A stretch of 64,000 nt of DNA. Origin: an uncultured Pelagibacteraceae bacterium. GTDB taxonomy: Bacteria > Pseudomonadota > Alphaproteobacteria > Pelagibacterales > Pelagibacteraceae. Within the stretch, counting starts at the first letter, position 1. Every line of letters starts with the position of its first letter. A program made the translations under genes and the position numbers. Location: assembly GCA_902552185.1 (NCBI GenBank), contig CACDFZ010000002.1:87512-151511 (forward strand), given 5' to 3'. Below the pieces are notes generated by a model. That model saw nothing but the letters and a program-made list of their open reading frames with translations, searched no databases and was not told the DNA's origin. Shown here in pieces: positions 1 to 11,746 of this stretch.

Positions 1-269
1 CAAATTAACTTATTTGTCCAACCGCTTTCTTTTTTTCCTCCAAATAAAGAACCTTGTGCTATTTTAACCTTCTCTGTCCTTGGTTCATCAACTTGTTCTA
101 TTATTTGAAATGGCAAATCTATATTTGTAACATCATCTGATTTGCCATTCCAATTTAGTTCAACTTGCTTATTTTGATCAAATAATAAAAATCTATATTT
201 TTCAGGTAAATTCTTACCCTCCTCTATGAGTTTTACTACATCTCTTTTTTCATTATCTGTTAATTTCAT
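1..269 (-). CDS. Probable site-specific DNA methyltransferase, N-terminal part (runs off window)
   Basis: The ORF starts with ATG (complement of 267-269) and stays open to the window edge, giving about 89 residues. It begins MKLTDNEKRDVVKLIEEGKN and reaches SLFGGKKESGWTNKLI at the edge. That last stretch resembles the run-in to the GDN...DPPY region of type III/adenine-specific DNA methylases (typically WxNKLIxGDN), but the catalytic motifs themselves lie outside the window. The call is therefore an inference from the N-terminal flavour and from the accessory-region setting. It could be another protein of a restriction or mobile island. Confidence 0.4.
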   Translation of the reverse strand, partial: MKLTDNEKRDVVKLIEEGKNLPEKYRFLLFDQNKQVELNWNGKSDDVTNIDLPFQIIEQVDEPRTEKVKIAQGSLFGGKKESGWTNKLI

Positions 270-313
270 AGTTATATTAAGAATAGCATTTCATAATTAA
301 TTTAGAAAGAATT

Positions 314-380
314 ACACGAAGTTGAAAGGCAAGAAATCGGCAAAATGAGCAAAACACTACACGAAGTTTTACACGAAGTT
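314..380. repeat. Three copies of the 10-mer ACACGAAGTT
   Basis: ACACGAAGTT occurs at 314-323, 359-368 and 371-380. In the forward frame opened after the TAG at 303-305, each copy encodes part of LHEV, so the repeat may be a coding remnant. Its function is unknown. Confidence 0.6.
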
Positions 381-413
381 TTTGAAAAAGTGTTATATTC
401 TGTATATTATTAA
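345..413 (+). CDS. Possible 22-aa peptide or gene remnant
   Basis: ATG at 345 opens a 22-codon frame (MSKTLHEVLHEVFEKVLYSV plus two Tyr) ending at TAA 411-413. The same frame is open upstream to 306 without another ATG and contains a further LHEV. It carries tandem LHEV units and no recognised domain. It lies between a divergent methyltransferase-like gene and a truncated copy of the local 24-base repeat. It may be the tail of a decayed gene, an expressed micropeptide, or chance; I do not recognise it. Confidence 0.2.
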   Translation: MSKTLHEVLHEVFEKVLYSVYY

Positions 414-427
414 TCAAGGGACGAGAA

Positions 428-440
428 ACAGAACGCCCCT
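428..440 (+). repeat. Truncated copy of the local 24-base repeat
   Basis: ACAGAACGCCCCT at 428-440 matches 13 bases inside the exact copies at 567-590, 917-940 and 1076-1099. The upstream half is different here (GGGACGAGAA instead of GCACCTGGCA). Confidence 0.6.
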
Positions 441-453
441 GCGTATTGGCGTT
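432..453. other. GC-rich inverted repeat (hairpin) at the truncated repeat copy
   Basis: AACGCC at 432-437 pairs perfectly with GGCGTT at 448-453 across a 10-base loop. The stem's left arm lies inside the truncated repeat copy. No T-run follows, so it is not a canonical intrinsic terminator. The full-length copies lack the matching GGCGTT arm. Confidence 0.45.
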
Positions 454-564
454 AACACTTATTAATTCACAACTTTTTTTAAATAGATCACAATACGATC
501 ACACCCAGCAAAGAAATAGCCGTTTTTTATGATCTAGAATTGTTGTATAACGTTAAAAGGTTAA

Positions 565-590
565 CGGCACCTGGCAACAGAACGCCCCTT
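565..590 (+). repeat. Dispersed repeat, copy 1 (24-base core 567-590)
   Basis: An exact copy containing CCTGGCAACAGAACGCCCCT and preceded by CGGCA. It is GC-rich in a strongly AT-rich background. It lies 14 bases before the 605-910 ORF and shares the leading CGGCACC with copy 3. The family is unknown to me. Confidence 0.85.
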
Positions 591-604
591 TACAAATAAA
601 ATAT

Positions 605-910
605 ATGAGTGATAGAAGCGTTATAATAAGAAAATTTGAAAATCAAATTGCTTCATATTCAGATTATCTAAGTGAGACTTCAGATAAAATTATGTATCGG
701 GAATATATCACTCCAAAAAAAGGTAAAGAAATTATACCTGGAATGGAATATGAAGAGTACGTTGATATTGATAAGAAAAATTTAAACGGTATAACTTTTG
801 ATCAAATTCATGATTTTCTCAAAGATACAAAACCTGAGAACCGAATTGATAATCTTAAAAAGTTCTTAAAATTTAATAATATTTCATATGAAACGGGTCT
901 ATGGAATTAA
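605..910 (+). CDS. Hypothetical protein, 101 aa, flanked by repeat copies
   Basis: The protein is hydrophilic and rich in charged residues, with no signal peptide or membrane segment. It has an N-terminal MSDRSVIIRKFENQIASYSD, a central IIPGMEYEEYVDIDKK and a C-terminal FDQIHDFLKDTKP-type helical stretch. I recognise no family. The gene sits alone between repeat copies 1 and 2 (ends 14 bases upstream, begins 6 bases downstream), so repeat-ORF-repeat looks like a cassette. No clear ribosome binding site precedes the ATG. The ORF is long enough, with normal SAR11-like codon use, to be a probable real gene. Confidence 0.6.
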   Translation: MSDRSVIIRKFENQIASYSDYLSETSDKIMYREYITPKKGKEIIPGMEYEEYVDIDKKNLNGITFDQIHDFLKDTKPENRIDNLKKFLKFNNISYETGLWN

Positions 911-916
911 TGTATA

Positions 917-940
917 GCACCTGGCAACAGAACGCCCCTT
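917..940 (+). repeat. Dispersed repeat, copy 2 (exact 24 bases)
   Basis: Identical over 24 bases to copies 1 and 3 (core CCTGGCAACAGAACGCCCCT). It begins six bases after the stop codon of the 101-aa ORF. The sequence before it (TGTATA) is unrelated to that before the other copies, so the repeat's left boundary lies near the G at 917. Confidence 0.85.
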
Positions 941-1073
941 GCAAATCTTCTAAAATATTAGGAAATATAATTAAAAATTTAGAATTATAAATTTTTGCCG
1001 CCCTATTGTCGCTCTTTCAAGTAAATTTAAAGTTTAATTTATTCAAATTTATTGTATTTTTGCTTAAAGTTCA

Positions 1074-1099
1074 CGGCACCTGGCAACAGAACGCCCCTT
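1074..1099 (+). repeat. Dispersed repeat, copy 3
   Basis: An exact match to copy 1 over 26 bases, starting CGGCA and continuing into CCTGGCAACAGAACGCCCCT. Spacing from copy 2 is 159 bases and from copy 1 509 bases. No ORF of note lies between copies 2 and 3. Confidence 0.85.
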
Positions 1100-1222
1100 A
1101 CTTGATTATGATATTAATACTTTAATTCATGCAAAAAATATTAAGAAAATATAGCCGTCCCCCACATAAACAATTTATCATTTTTAGGGCCTTTTTTTTT
1201 CATTTAAATTTTAAAAGTTTTT

Positions 1223-1789
1223 TTATTTTTTTTCATCCTCTGGTGACTGTTCTTCTTGAGGTTCAGATTTAACCTCCTCTTCGGTCGGCTGTTCTTCTTG
1301 AGGTTCAGGTTTTACTTCCTCTTCGGTCGGCTGTTCTTCTTGAGGTTCAGCTACGACTTCTTTTCTAAAATCTCTTCTAGGACTATCAGGTGTTCTAGTT
1401 ACGCTTCTTGATGACAAATTATCTCGTTGTCTAAAATAAAAATAAGCACCTATCGAAATAACTAGTATTGAACCAAATATATATAGAGCTAACCTCAAAT
1501 AATTTGTTCCCGAATCTTTCGAGCTATCTATTTCTTTACTTGCTTCTTGTGCTTTTGCTTCAGCTTGAGCCTTCGCTTCCGCTTGAGCTTGTGCTTCAGC
1601 TGCTGCTTTAGCTTCCGCTTCTGCCTGAGCTTGTGCTTCAGCTTTAACCTCCTCTTCAGTTGTTTTCGTTTCCGAAGATTCCTTTACAATTACCTCTGTT
1701 TTTTTATTTCCCTCACTAACTTCAGGTTCAGTATTGAAAACTCCAGTTGCTAAAATAACTGAGACTAAAGCAACAAGTAATAAATTCAT
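1223..1789 (-). CDS. Repeat-rich single-pass membrane protein, unknown function
   Basis: 188 aa with four zones. There is an N-terminal signal/anchor (MNLLLVALVSVILATGVF). An Ala/Gln/Glu low-complexity stretch follows (about 48-82, AEAQAQ/AKAQAE-type units), then a hydrophobic segment (about 98-117, YLRLALYIFGSILVISIGAY). The Pro/Glu-rich tail carries three 14-residue units of the PEPQEEQPTEEEVK type. The long alanine-rich stretch could form a helical rod, TonB/TolA-like in flavour only. I recognise no family. The gene stands alone at the accessory edge; repeat number probably varies between strains. Confidence 0.6.
   Translation of the reverse strand: MNLLLVALVSVILATGVFNTEPEVSEGNKKTEVIVKESSETKTTEEEVKAEAQAQAEAEAKAAAEAQAQAEAKAQAEAKAQEASKEIDSSKDSGTNYLRLALYIFGSILVISIGAYFYFRQRDNLSSRSVTRTPDSPRRDFRKEVVAEPQEEQPTEEEVKPEPQEEQPTEEEVKSEPQEEQSPEDEKK
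1234..1350. repeat. 42-base tandem repeat inside the membrane-protein gene
   Basis: A 33-base block at 1276-1308 recurs at 1318-1350 (42-base period, 14 codons), with a diverged third unit at about 1234-1266. It encodes the PEPQEEQPTEEEVK-type units of the minus-strand gene. Near-identity at DNA level suggests recent slippage or duplication. Confidence 0.75.
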
Positions 1790-1820
1790 AATTTACTATC
1801 TTATCACAAAGTCACTCGTA

Positions 1821-1934
1821 ATGACTCGTAATTTTCTTCAGTTTCTGTGTTTTGCAATCATGACTTTGGTGCTATTTAAGGATTCTAGAGACTGGATTAA
1901 GGGAACCTGGCAACAATGGGTTAAAAGCACCTGA
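1821..1934 (+). CDS. Possible small membrane protein, 37 aa
   Basis: ATG at 1821 opens a 37-codon frame, MTRNFLQFLCFAIMTLVLFK then a Trp-rich basic tail including DWIKGTWQQWVKST. One N-terminal hydrophobic segment is followed by a polar tail, a plausible small membrane protein. The ORF continues upstream in frame, antisense to the start of the 188-aa gene, but the 1821 start avoids that overlap. Its 3' end coincides with degenerate copies of the local repeat. There is no obvious ribosome binding site and I do not recognise it. Confidence 0.35.
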   Translation: MTRNFLQFLCFAIMTLVLFKDSRDWIKGTWQQWVKST

Positions 1935-1949
1935 AAACAAAACGCCCCT
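1902..1949 (+). repeat. Two degenerate copies of the dispersed repeat
   Basis: AACCTGGCAACA near 1905-1916 resembles the left part of the repeat, and AGCACCTGAAAACAAAACGC followed by CCCT at 1926-1949 matches the 24-base copies with a few substitutions. They overlap the end of the 37-codon ORF. Confidence 0.6.
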
Positions 1950-2001
1950 ATTAATTAAATAGTCGCATTGATTAAAATGGATTTTAATTTAAGTTTAAAA
2001 A

Positions 2002-2121
2002 ATGGAATTAATTTTTATTATAGTAGCATTATTTTTGATTTATTATCTTTTAAGACCAACGTCGAAAGAGGAATTAAAGCGATTTAAAAATAAAGATAAT
2101 TGGTCAAATATGGGTTTTTAA
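2002..2121 (+). CDS. Small single-pass membrane protein, 39 aa
   Basis: ATG at 2002 opens a 39-codon frame. MELIFIIVALFLIYYLLRP is a clear transmembrane segment, followed by a charged tail (TSKEELKRFKNKDNW) and ending MGF. The pattern of hydrophobic N-terminus and basic cytosolic tail is typical of real small membrane proteins. The stop overlaps tail-to-tail with the 26-codon ORF on the other strand. Function is unknown. Confidence 0.5.
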   Translation: MELIFIIVALFLIYYLLRPTSKEELKRFKNKDNWSNMGF

Positions 2122-2198
2122 AATATATATTTATCTCCTAGATAAAGTAATAAACCAATTGCAATTCCAGTTAATATCCAAAAAAACTTATCTCTCAT
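2118..2198 (-). CDS. Possible 26-aa membrane peptide
   Basis: On the minus strand, ATG (complement of 2196-2198) overlaps the last codons of the MazG-like gene and reads MRDKFFWILTGIAIGLLLYL plus GDKYIF to a TAA at 2118-2120. It is a single hydrophobic helix with charged ends. Translational coupling to the upstream gene would explain its position. It is short enough to be chance in AT-rich DNA, but hydrophobicity and coupling favour a real peptide. Confidence 0.35.
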   Translation of the reverse strand: MRDKFFWILTGIAIGLLLYLGDKYIF

Positions 2199-2565
2199 TA
2201 ACAAACTTTTCTAGGTTTGGTTTGAAATAATTTGGACCTTTCATTACTTTGCCGAATTCGTTGTAAATTGGTTTGCCATCTTTGCCAAGTTTACTCATAT
2301 TAGAATTTTGTACTTCATCAAAGCACTTATCTAAGTTGATCCCAAAAGCATGACCAGCTCCATAGGTTACGTAAAGTATGTCAGTCAACGCGTCCGCGAC
2401 CTCTTTGATGTCTCTGTCCTTCAAGGCAATTTTAAATTCCTCTAATTCTTCAGCTATTAAGTCGTATCTTAGATTTACAATTTTTTCTTCTGGAAATTTA
2501 GCTTTATTTTTAACCTCTTGTCCAAATGTTTTCATAAACTTTCCAACTTTTTCAAAATTACTCAT
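2188..2565 (-). CDS. MazG-like nucleoside triphosphate pyrophosphohydrolase
   Basis: 125 aa of the all-alpha NTP/phosphoribosyl-ATP pyrophosphohydrolase superfamily. The metal-binding signature is visible as EELEEF (about 40-45) followed by EVADALTDILYV (about 55-66), the family's ExxE...ExxD arrangement. A second part with DEVQNSNMSKLGKDGKP matches MazG-like proteins that hydrolyse (modified) nucleotides to monophosphates. Its exact substrate cannot be read from sequence, and HisE is less likely given the SNMSKLG segment. It is transcribed toward the accessory edge, divergent from fumC across 59 bases. Confidence 0.75.
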   Translation of the reverse strand: MSNFEKVGKFMKTFGQEVKNKAKFPEEKIVNLRYDLIAEELEEFKIALKDRDIKEVADALTDILYVTYGAGHAFGINLDKCFDEVQNSNMSKLGKDGKPIYNEFGKVMKGPNYFKPNLEKFVNER

Positions 2566-2624
2566 ATTTCCGCCTTTATATTTTTTTAATTTAAATATAA
2601 ATATAATATATCAAAGAATCATAT

Positions 2625-4013
2625 ATGAAGTATAGAAACGAGTTTGATAGTATAGGCAAAATTAAAGTACCTGGTGATAAGTATTGGGGTGCTTCAACTG
2701 AAAGATCTAATAAGTACTTTAACATTGGTGATTTTTTAGTAAGACCAATAGTTATACACTCTATCGCAATTATAAAAAAAGCTGCGGCTATTGTTAATAA
2801 AAATAATGGTGATTTAGATACAAAAATTTCAAAATACATAGTTAAAGCATCGGAGGAAGTAATAAAGGGAAAATTAGACGATCATTTTCCTCTGAAAGTT
2901 TGGCAAACAGGATCTGGTACACAAACTAATATGAATGTGAATGAGGTTATTGCAAATAGAGCTATAGAAATGCTTGGAGGAAAACTTGGGGCAAAAAAAC
3001 CTGTGCATCCAAATGACCACGTAAATAAATCACAATCAACTAATGATGTATTTCCCTCTGCTATGCACATTTCTATTGCAATAAAAACTAAACAAAAACT
3101 CTTGCCGTCATTAAAAATATTGGAGAAAGAGCTATTTAAAAAAGTAAAAGAATTTAAAAAAATCGTTAAAGTTGGAAGAACACATTTACAAGATGCAACA
3201 CCAATAACATTGGGGCAAGAATTTTCAGGATATCATGCGCAACTTAAAAAATGTATAAATAGGATTGAGAATGCTTTAGAAGAAATTTATTATCTTGCTC
3301 AGGGCGGGACTGCAGTTGGAACTGGATTAAATACAAAAAAAAATTTTGACACCAAAATCATAAAAGAAATTTCAAAAATAACAAAATTACCCTTTAAACC
3401 AGCCAAAAATAAATTTGCCGCTCTTGCAGCTCACGATGCGATTGTAAATTTTTCAGGTACAATGAATACTACAGCTGTCTGTTTAATGAAGATCGCTAAC
3501 GACATTAGATTTCTTGGTTCAGGACCACGTGCAGGGTATGGAGAGTTGATATTACCATCCAATGAACCTGGTTCTTCAATTATGCCAGGAAAAGTTAACC
3601 CAACGCAGTCTGAAGCGGTTACTATGGTTTGCGTAAAAGTTATTGGTAACCACAATGGAATAACTATGGCAGGCTCTCATGGTCATTTTGAATTAAATGT
3701 TTTTAAACCTTTAATTATTCATAACATTCTTCAGTCTATTGAGATAATGGCGGACTCATCAAAAACTTTTGCTCATTATTGTATTAAGGGAATTAAAGCT
3801 GACAAAAAAAGAATCAAAAGCCTACTTGATAATTCTTTAATGATTGTTACAGCGCTAGCCCCTAAAATAGGTTACGACAATGCTGCCAAAATTGCTAAAA
3901 CAGCACACAAAAATGGAACTACATTAAAAGAAGAAGTTTTGAAAACTAATCTTATTTCAGAAAAAGACTATGATAAGATTATGGATCCAATTCAAATGAC
4001 CAAGCCTAAATAA
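2625..4013 (+). CDS. fumC: Class II fumarate hydratase
   Basis: 462 aa, the normal length for cytosolic class II fumarase, which interconverts fumarate and L-malate in the TCA cycle. Family motifs are [13 protein letters not shown] (about 96-108), [17 protein letters not shown] (about 185) and the superfamily signature [11 protein letters not shown] (about 316), with the catalytic Ser in the SS loop. It is monocistronic in appearance, with 82 bases before the helicase gene. Aspartase and argininosuccinate lyase share the fold, but the N-terminal [16 protein letters not shown] and overall fit favour fumarase. Confidence 0.93.
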   Translation: MKYRNEFDSIGKIKVPGDKYWGASTERSNKYFNIGDFLVRPIVIHSIAIIKKAAAIVNKNNGDLDTKISKYIVKASEEVIKGKLDDHFPLKVWQTGSGTQTNMNVNEVIANRAIEMLGGKLGAKKPVHPNDHVNKSQSTNDVFPSAMHISIAIKTKQKLLPSLKILEKELFKKVKEFKKIVKVGRTHLQDATPITLGQEFSGYHAQLKKCINRIENALEEIYYLAQGGTAVGTGLNTKKNFDTKIIKEISKITKLPFKPAKNKFAALAAHDAIVNFSGTMNTTAVCLMKIANDIRFLGSGPRAGYGELILPSNEPGSSIMPGKVNPTQSEAVTMVCVKVIGNHNGITMAGSHGHFELNVFKPLIIHNILQSIEIMADSSKTFAHYCIKGIKADKKRIKSLLDNSLMIVTALAPKIGYDNAAKIAKTAHKNGTTLKEEVLKTNLISEKDYDKIMDPIQMTKPK

Positions 4014-4095
4014 GTTCTATTATACTTTTTAAGAAAGGTATTAAATATCATCTTTTTTATTATATTAAGTAGTGTATAAAAGTTAACAAGAAGTC

Positions 4096-6128
4096 ATGTC
4101 ATCTGAAAAAAAATTATTAAACAACTTAAATGATGTTCAAAAAAAAGCTGTGCTAGATACAGAGGGACCAAACTTAATTGTTGCTGGTGCTGGATCTGGT
4201 AAAACCAGAGTTCTTACAACAAAACTAGCTTACATAATTAGTGAAAAAAGAGCATGGCCTAATCAAATCTTATGCGTGACTTTTACAAATAAAGCGGCAA
4301 AAGAGATGCAGAATAGAGTTCTAGGATTTATTAAAGGAAAAAATAGCGCTGTTCCTTGGCTTGGTACATTTCACTCGATTAGTGTAAAATTTTTAAGAAG
4401 GCACGCAGATGCGATTGGTTTTAAAAGTAATTTTACAATTCTAGATACGGATGACCAAAAGAAATTAATAAAAAAAATATGTGAAGCTGAAAATATAGAT
4501 GCAAAAAAAATATCACCTCAATTTATTATCTCTTTTATAGATAATTGGAAAAATAAGGGATTAACCCATAAAGAAGTAAAAATTAATAAAAACAATTCTT
4601 TAGAGTCACAAATTTTAAAAGTTTATTCAATTTATCAGCAGAAAGCACAGGATTTAAATGCAATGGATTTTGGTGATTTAATTTTATTTACAGTTAAACT
4701 GTTCGAGAATAACAATGATATTGCTGATATATATAGAAAAAATTTTAAGTATATTTTAGTTGACGAATATCAAGATACCAACTTTATTCAAAACAAATGG
4801 TTAAATTTATTAGTTAACTCCAAACAAAATATATGTTGTGTTGGAGACGATGATCAGTCGATTTATAGTTGGAGGGGAGCAGAAATTAAAAACTTTTTAA
4901 CTTTTGATAAAATTTATCCAAATTGTAAAGTTTATAAGTTAGAGCAAAATTATCGATCTACGAAAAATATTTTAGAAACAGCATCCAGTTTAATTTCAAA
5001 CAATAATAACAGAGTAGGAAAAAAACTTTGGTCCTCTGGAAATGATGGAGATCTAGTCAAATTAAATTGTTATGGCAGTGGAAAAGATGAGGCCACAGGA
5101 GTAAGTGATATTATTGAGAATAAAATTAAGAAAAAATACTCATTAAATAATGTAAGCATCCTTGTAAGAGCTATTTATCAAACCAGAGAATTTGAAGAAA
5201 GATTTCTAAAAATCGGTTTAGGATATAGAGTTTTGGGCGGTATAAGATTTTATGAAAGGGCCGAAGTAAAGGATGCAATAAGCTATTTAAGAATTGTTAA
5301 TCAAAAATTTGATGATTTAGCAATGGAAAGAGTAATTGGAGCGCCTAAAAAAGGTATCGGTGATGCTACTCTAAAAAAAATATACGAATACGGATCAAAA
5401 GAAAAATTATGTCTAGAAGACGCTATAATAAATTTAATCAAATTAGATCAATTTAAACCAAAAATAAAAAAAACATTTTCTCTTTTGATTAAGATGATAG
5501 AGAAATGGCGGAATGATACAAAAAAAATCAAACATTATGACTTATTAAAATTGATTTTAGATGAATCGGGTTACTCATCTACATTAAAAAATAAAAAAGA
5601 TTTAGAGAATGAAAATAGACTCGAAAACTTAAAAGAACTGTTAAGAGCGATGCAAGACTATGAAAATTTACAGGATTTTTTGGAACATGTGTCTTTAGCT
5701 ACTTCAGCTGATCAAGAATGGGAAGGAGAAAAAGTAAATTTAATGACAATGCATGCAGCTAAAGGTTTAGAGTTCGATGTTGTTTTTTTACCTGGCTGGG
5801 AAGAGGGTTTATTTCCTCATCAAAAATCCTTACAAGAAAAAGGTGATTTTGCTTTAGAAGAGGAGAGAAGATTGGCTTATGTAGGAATCACAAGGGCAAA
5901 AAAAGAAGCTTTTTTATCTTTTGCAATGAGAAGGGCTTATCAAGGCGACTGGATGGATGCTGTGCCTTCTAGGTTTGTAAATGAATTGCCAGAAAATAAT
6001 ATAGAAAAAAATGAGGTAGTTGAAAAAGATAATGATGATGATTTTGATTTTAATCAAGACAATTCAATTGAATTAGGAGACGAATACAGAAGTCCTGGAT
6101 GGAACAGGCTTAAAAAAAAATTAATAAA

Positions 6129-6141
<13 letters not shown>
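4096..6141 (+). CDS. uvrD: UvrD/PcrA/Rep-type superfamily 1 DNA helicase
   Basis: 681 aa. Superfamily 1A 3'-5' helicase motifs run in order: Q-motif LNDVQKKAV, Walker A GAGSGKT (31-37), motif Ia TFTNKAAKEM, DExx box LVDEYQD (about 220), motif III GDDDQSIYSWRGA, motif IV LEQNYRS, motif V MTMHAAKGLEFD and motif VI YVGITRAKK. It unwinds DNA in excision and mismatch repair. It ends in an acidic linker and a short basic tail. Its last 13 bases overlap the next gene, suggesting coupling. Exact UvrD versus PcrA/Rep orthology is not decided by motifs; being the only such helicase here, uvrD is the natural name. Confidence 0.9.
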
Positions 6142-10708
<4,567 letters not shown>

Positions 10709-10754
10709 TTTTTATTCATATCAAAAAAATTATATTAGGTAAAATTTTGTTTTT

Positions 10755-11681
10755 TTAAATACTTGCTGTAAGTGGTTTTTTGAATGTTTCTTCAATTTGA
10801 GCTTTTTTAATAATTGATTTAGAGCCTATGAAAGACCAATTTGATTTATCTGAAAAAAATTTTATTAATAATTTATTTGTTAATGCATGTCCTCCTTGAG
10901 ATGTGATAACATGGCCTAGTATTCTATTTCCAGACAGCATAAGATCACCAATACAATCTAAAATTTTATGGTAAACAAATTCATGTCTATTTCTAAGACC
11001 ATCTTCATTTAATATTTCATTGTCTTTAACTACTATTGCGTTTTCTAATGAGCCACCTTTAGCTAAACCTTTGCTTTTAATATAATCAATATCTTCATAA
11101 AGACAAAATGTTCTAGAATTATAAATGTCTGTTAATTTATCTTGACTTAATTGAAATTTTTTTCTTCTCGTTCTTATTAATGGATTTTTATAAATAATTT
11201 CAAAATCTATTATTAAATCATTTTCTGCAGGTTCAATTGAAATAAATTTTTCACCTTCTTTAACTTCTACTTTTTTTTCAACCTTAATAAATTGTCTTTG
11301 TGTTTTTTGCTCTTTGATCCCAGCTGATCTTATAGCTTCAACGAAATCACTTGCAGAGCCGTCCAGTATTGGAATTTCTGACGCGTTTACCTCAACTATA
11401 GCATTGTCTATGCCTTCTCCAAAAAATGCTGCCATTAGATGCTCCACAGTCGAAACAGAAATACCATTTGTGTTTGCTATTTTCGTGCATAATATCGGTT
11501 CAATTACATTATTAAAATTTGCAGGAATTAAATCATTTTTATCAATATCGACCCTACAAAATTTAATTCCAAAATTTTCAGGTGCTGGTTTAATTATCAA
11601 TTCAGCGTTTACCCCGTTGTGTAAACCTACGCCATTTAATTTAATTGGTTTGTTAATTGTTTTTTGATTAGTTGCTAACAT
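10755..11681 (-). CDS. lpxC: UDP-3-O-acyl-N-acetylglucosamine deacetylase
   Basis: 308 aa, full length. Zinc ligands appear as His in TVEHLMAAFFG (about 80) and His/Asp in HKILDCIGD (about 240), plus the later GGHAL histidine. LpxC performs the committed step of lipid A synthesis, so this organism should make lipid A. It follows ftsA directly in the cluster; in most relatives ftsZ would sit between them. A 65-base spacer separates it from ftsA. Confidence 0.95.
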   Translation of the reverse strand: MLATNQKTINKPIKLNGVGLHNGVNAELIIKPAPENFGIKFCRVDIDKNDLIPANFNNVIEPILCTKIANTNGISVSTVEHLMAAFFGEGIDNAIVEVNASEIPILDGSASDFVEAIRSAGIKEQKTQRQFIKVEKKVEVKEGEKFISIEPAENDLIIDFEIIYKNPLIRTRRKKFQLSQDKLTDIYNSRTFCLYEDIDYIKSKGLAKGGSLENAIVVKDNEILNEDGLRNRHEFVYHKILDCIGDLMLSGNRILGHVITSQGGHALTNKLLIKFFSDKSNWSFIGSKSIIKKAQIEETFKKPLTASI

Positions 11682-11746
11682 CTCAGTACGTATATTAAAT
11701 TAGATAGATATTCTTAAAACAAATTATGTTTCAATAAATAACACTT

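Larger units (their letters stand above)
911..1222. other. 312-base intergenic stretch with two repeat copies and an AT hairpin
   Basis: No convincing gene is present. It holds repeat copies 2 and 3 and a perfect 9-bp inverted repeat of A/T only (973-981 with 988-996, 6-base loop). Either orientation of that hairpin could form in RNA, but it lacks a distinct T-tail and could be chance in such AT-rich DNA. A poly-T tract near 1191-1220 lies at the 3' side of the minus-strand gene that follows. Confidence 0.5.

Noticed and set aside
973-996. AT-only 9-bp hairpin as an intrinsic terminator for the 101-aa ORF
   Set aside because: No G/C in the stem, no T-run after it, and such palindromes are expected by chance in DNA this AT-rich.
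565-1099. The 24-base repeats as a CRISPR array
   Set aside because: Only three exact copies, at irregular spacing of 350 and 159 bases, one interval containing an ORF; no cas genes are visible.
428-1099. The repeats as integron attC sites
   Set aside because: The cassette geometry is suggestive, but the copies lack clear RYYYAAC/GTTRRRY ends and the paired arms of an attC; no integron integrase is in the window.
565-1099. The repeat as a coding peptide (GTWQQNAP-type reading)
   Set aside because: No copy lies in a sustained open frame with a start; only the degenerate copy at 1902 falls inside a small ORF, so shared reading is probably coincidental.
1547-1753. 68-codon plus-strand ORF opposite the repeat-rich membrane gene
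   Set aside because: Phe/Cys/Ser/Arg-rich translation is the antisense mirror of Ala/Glu/Lys repeats; no start context or family.
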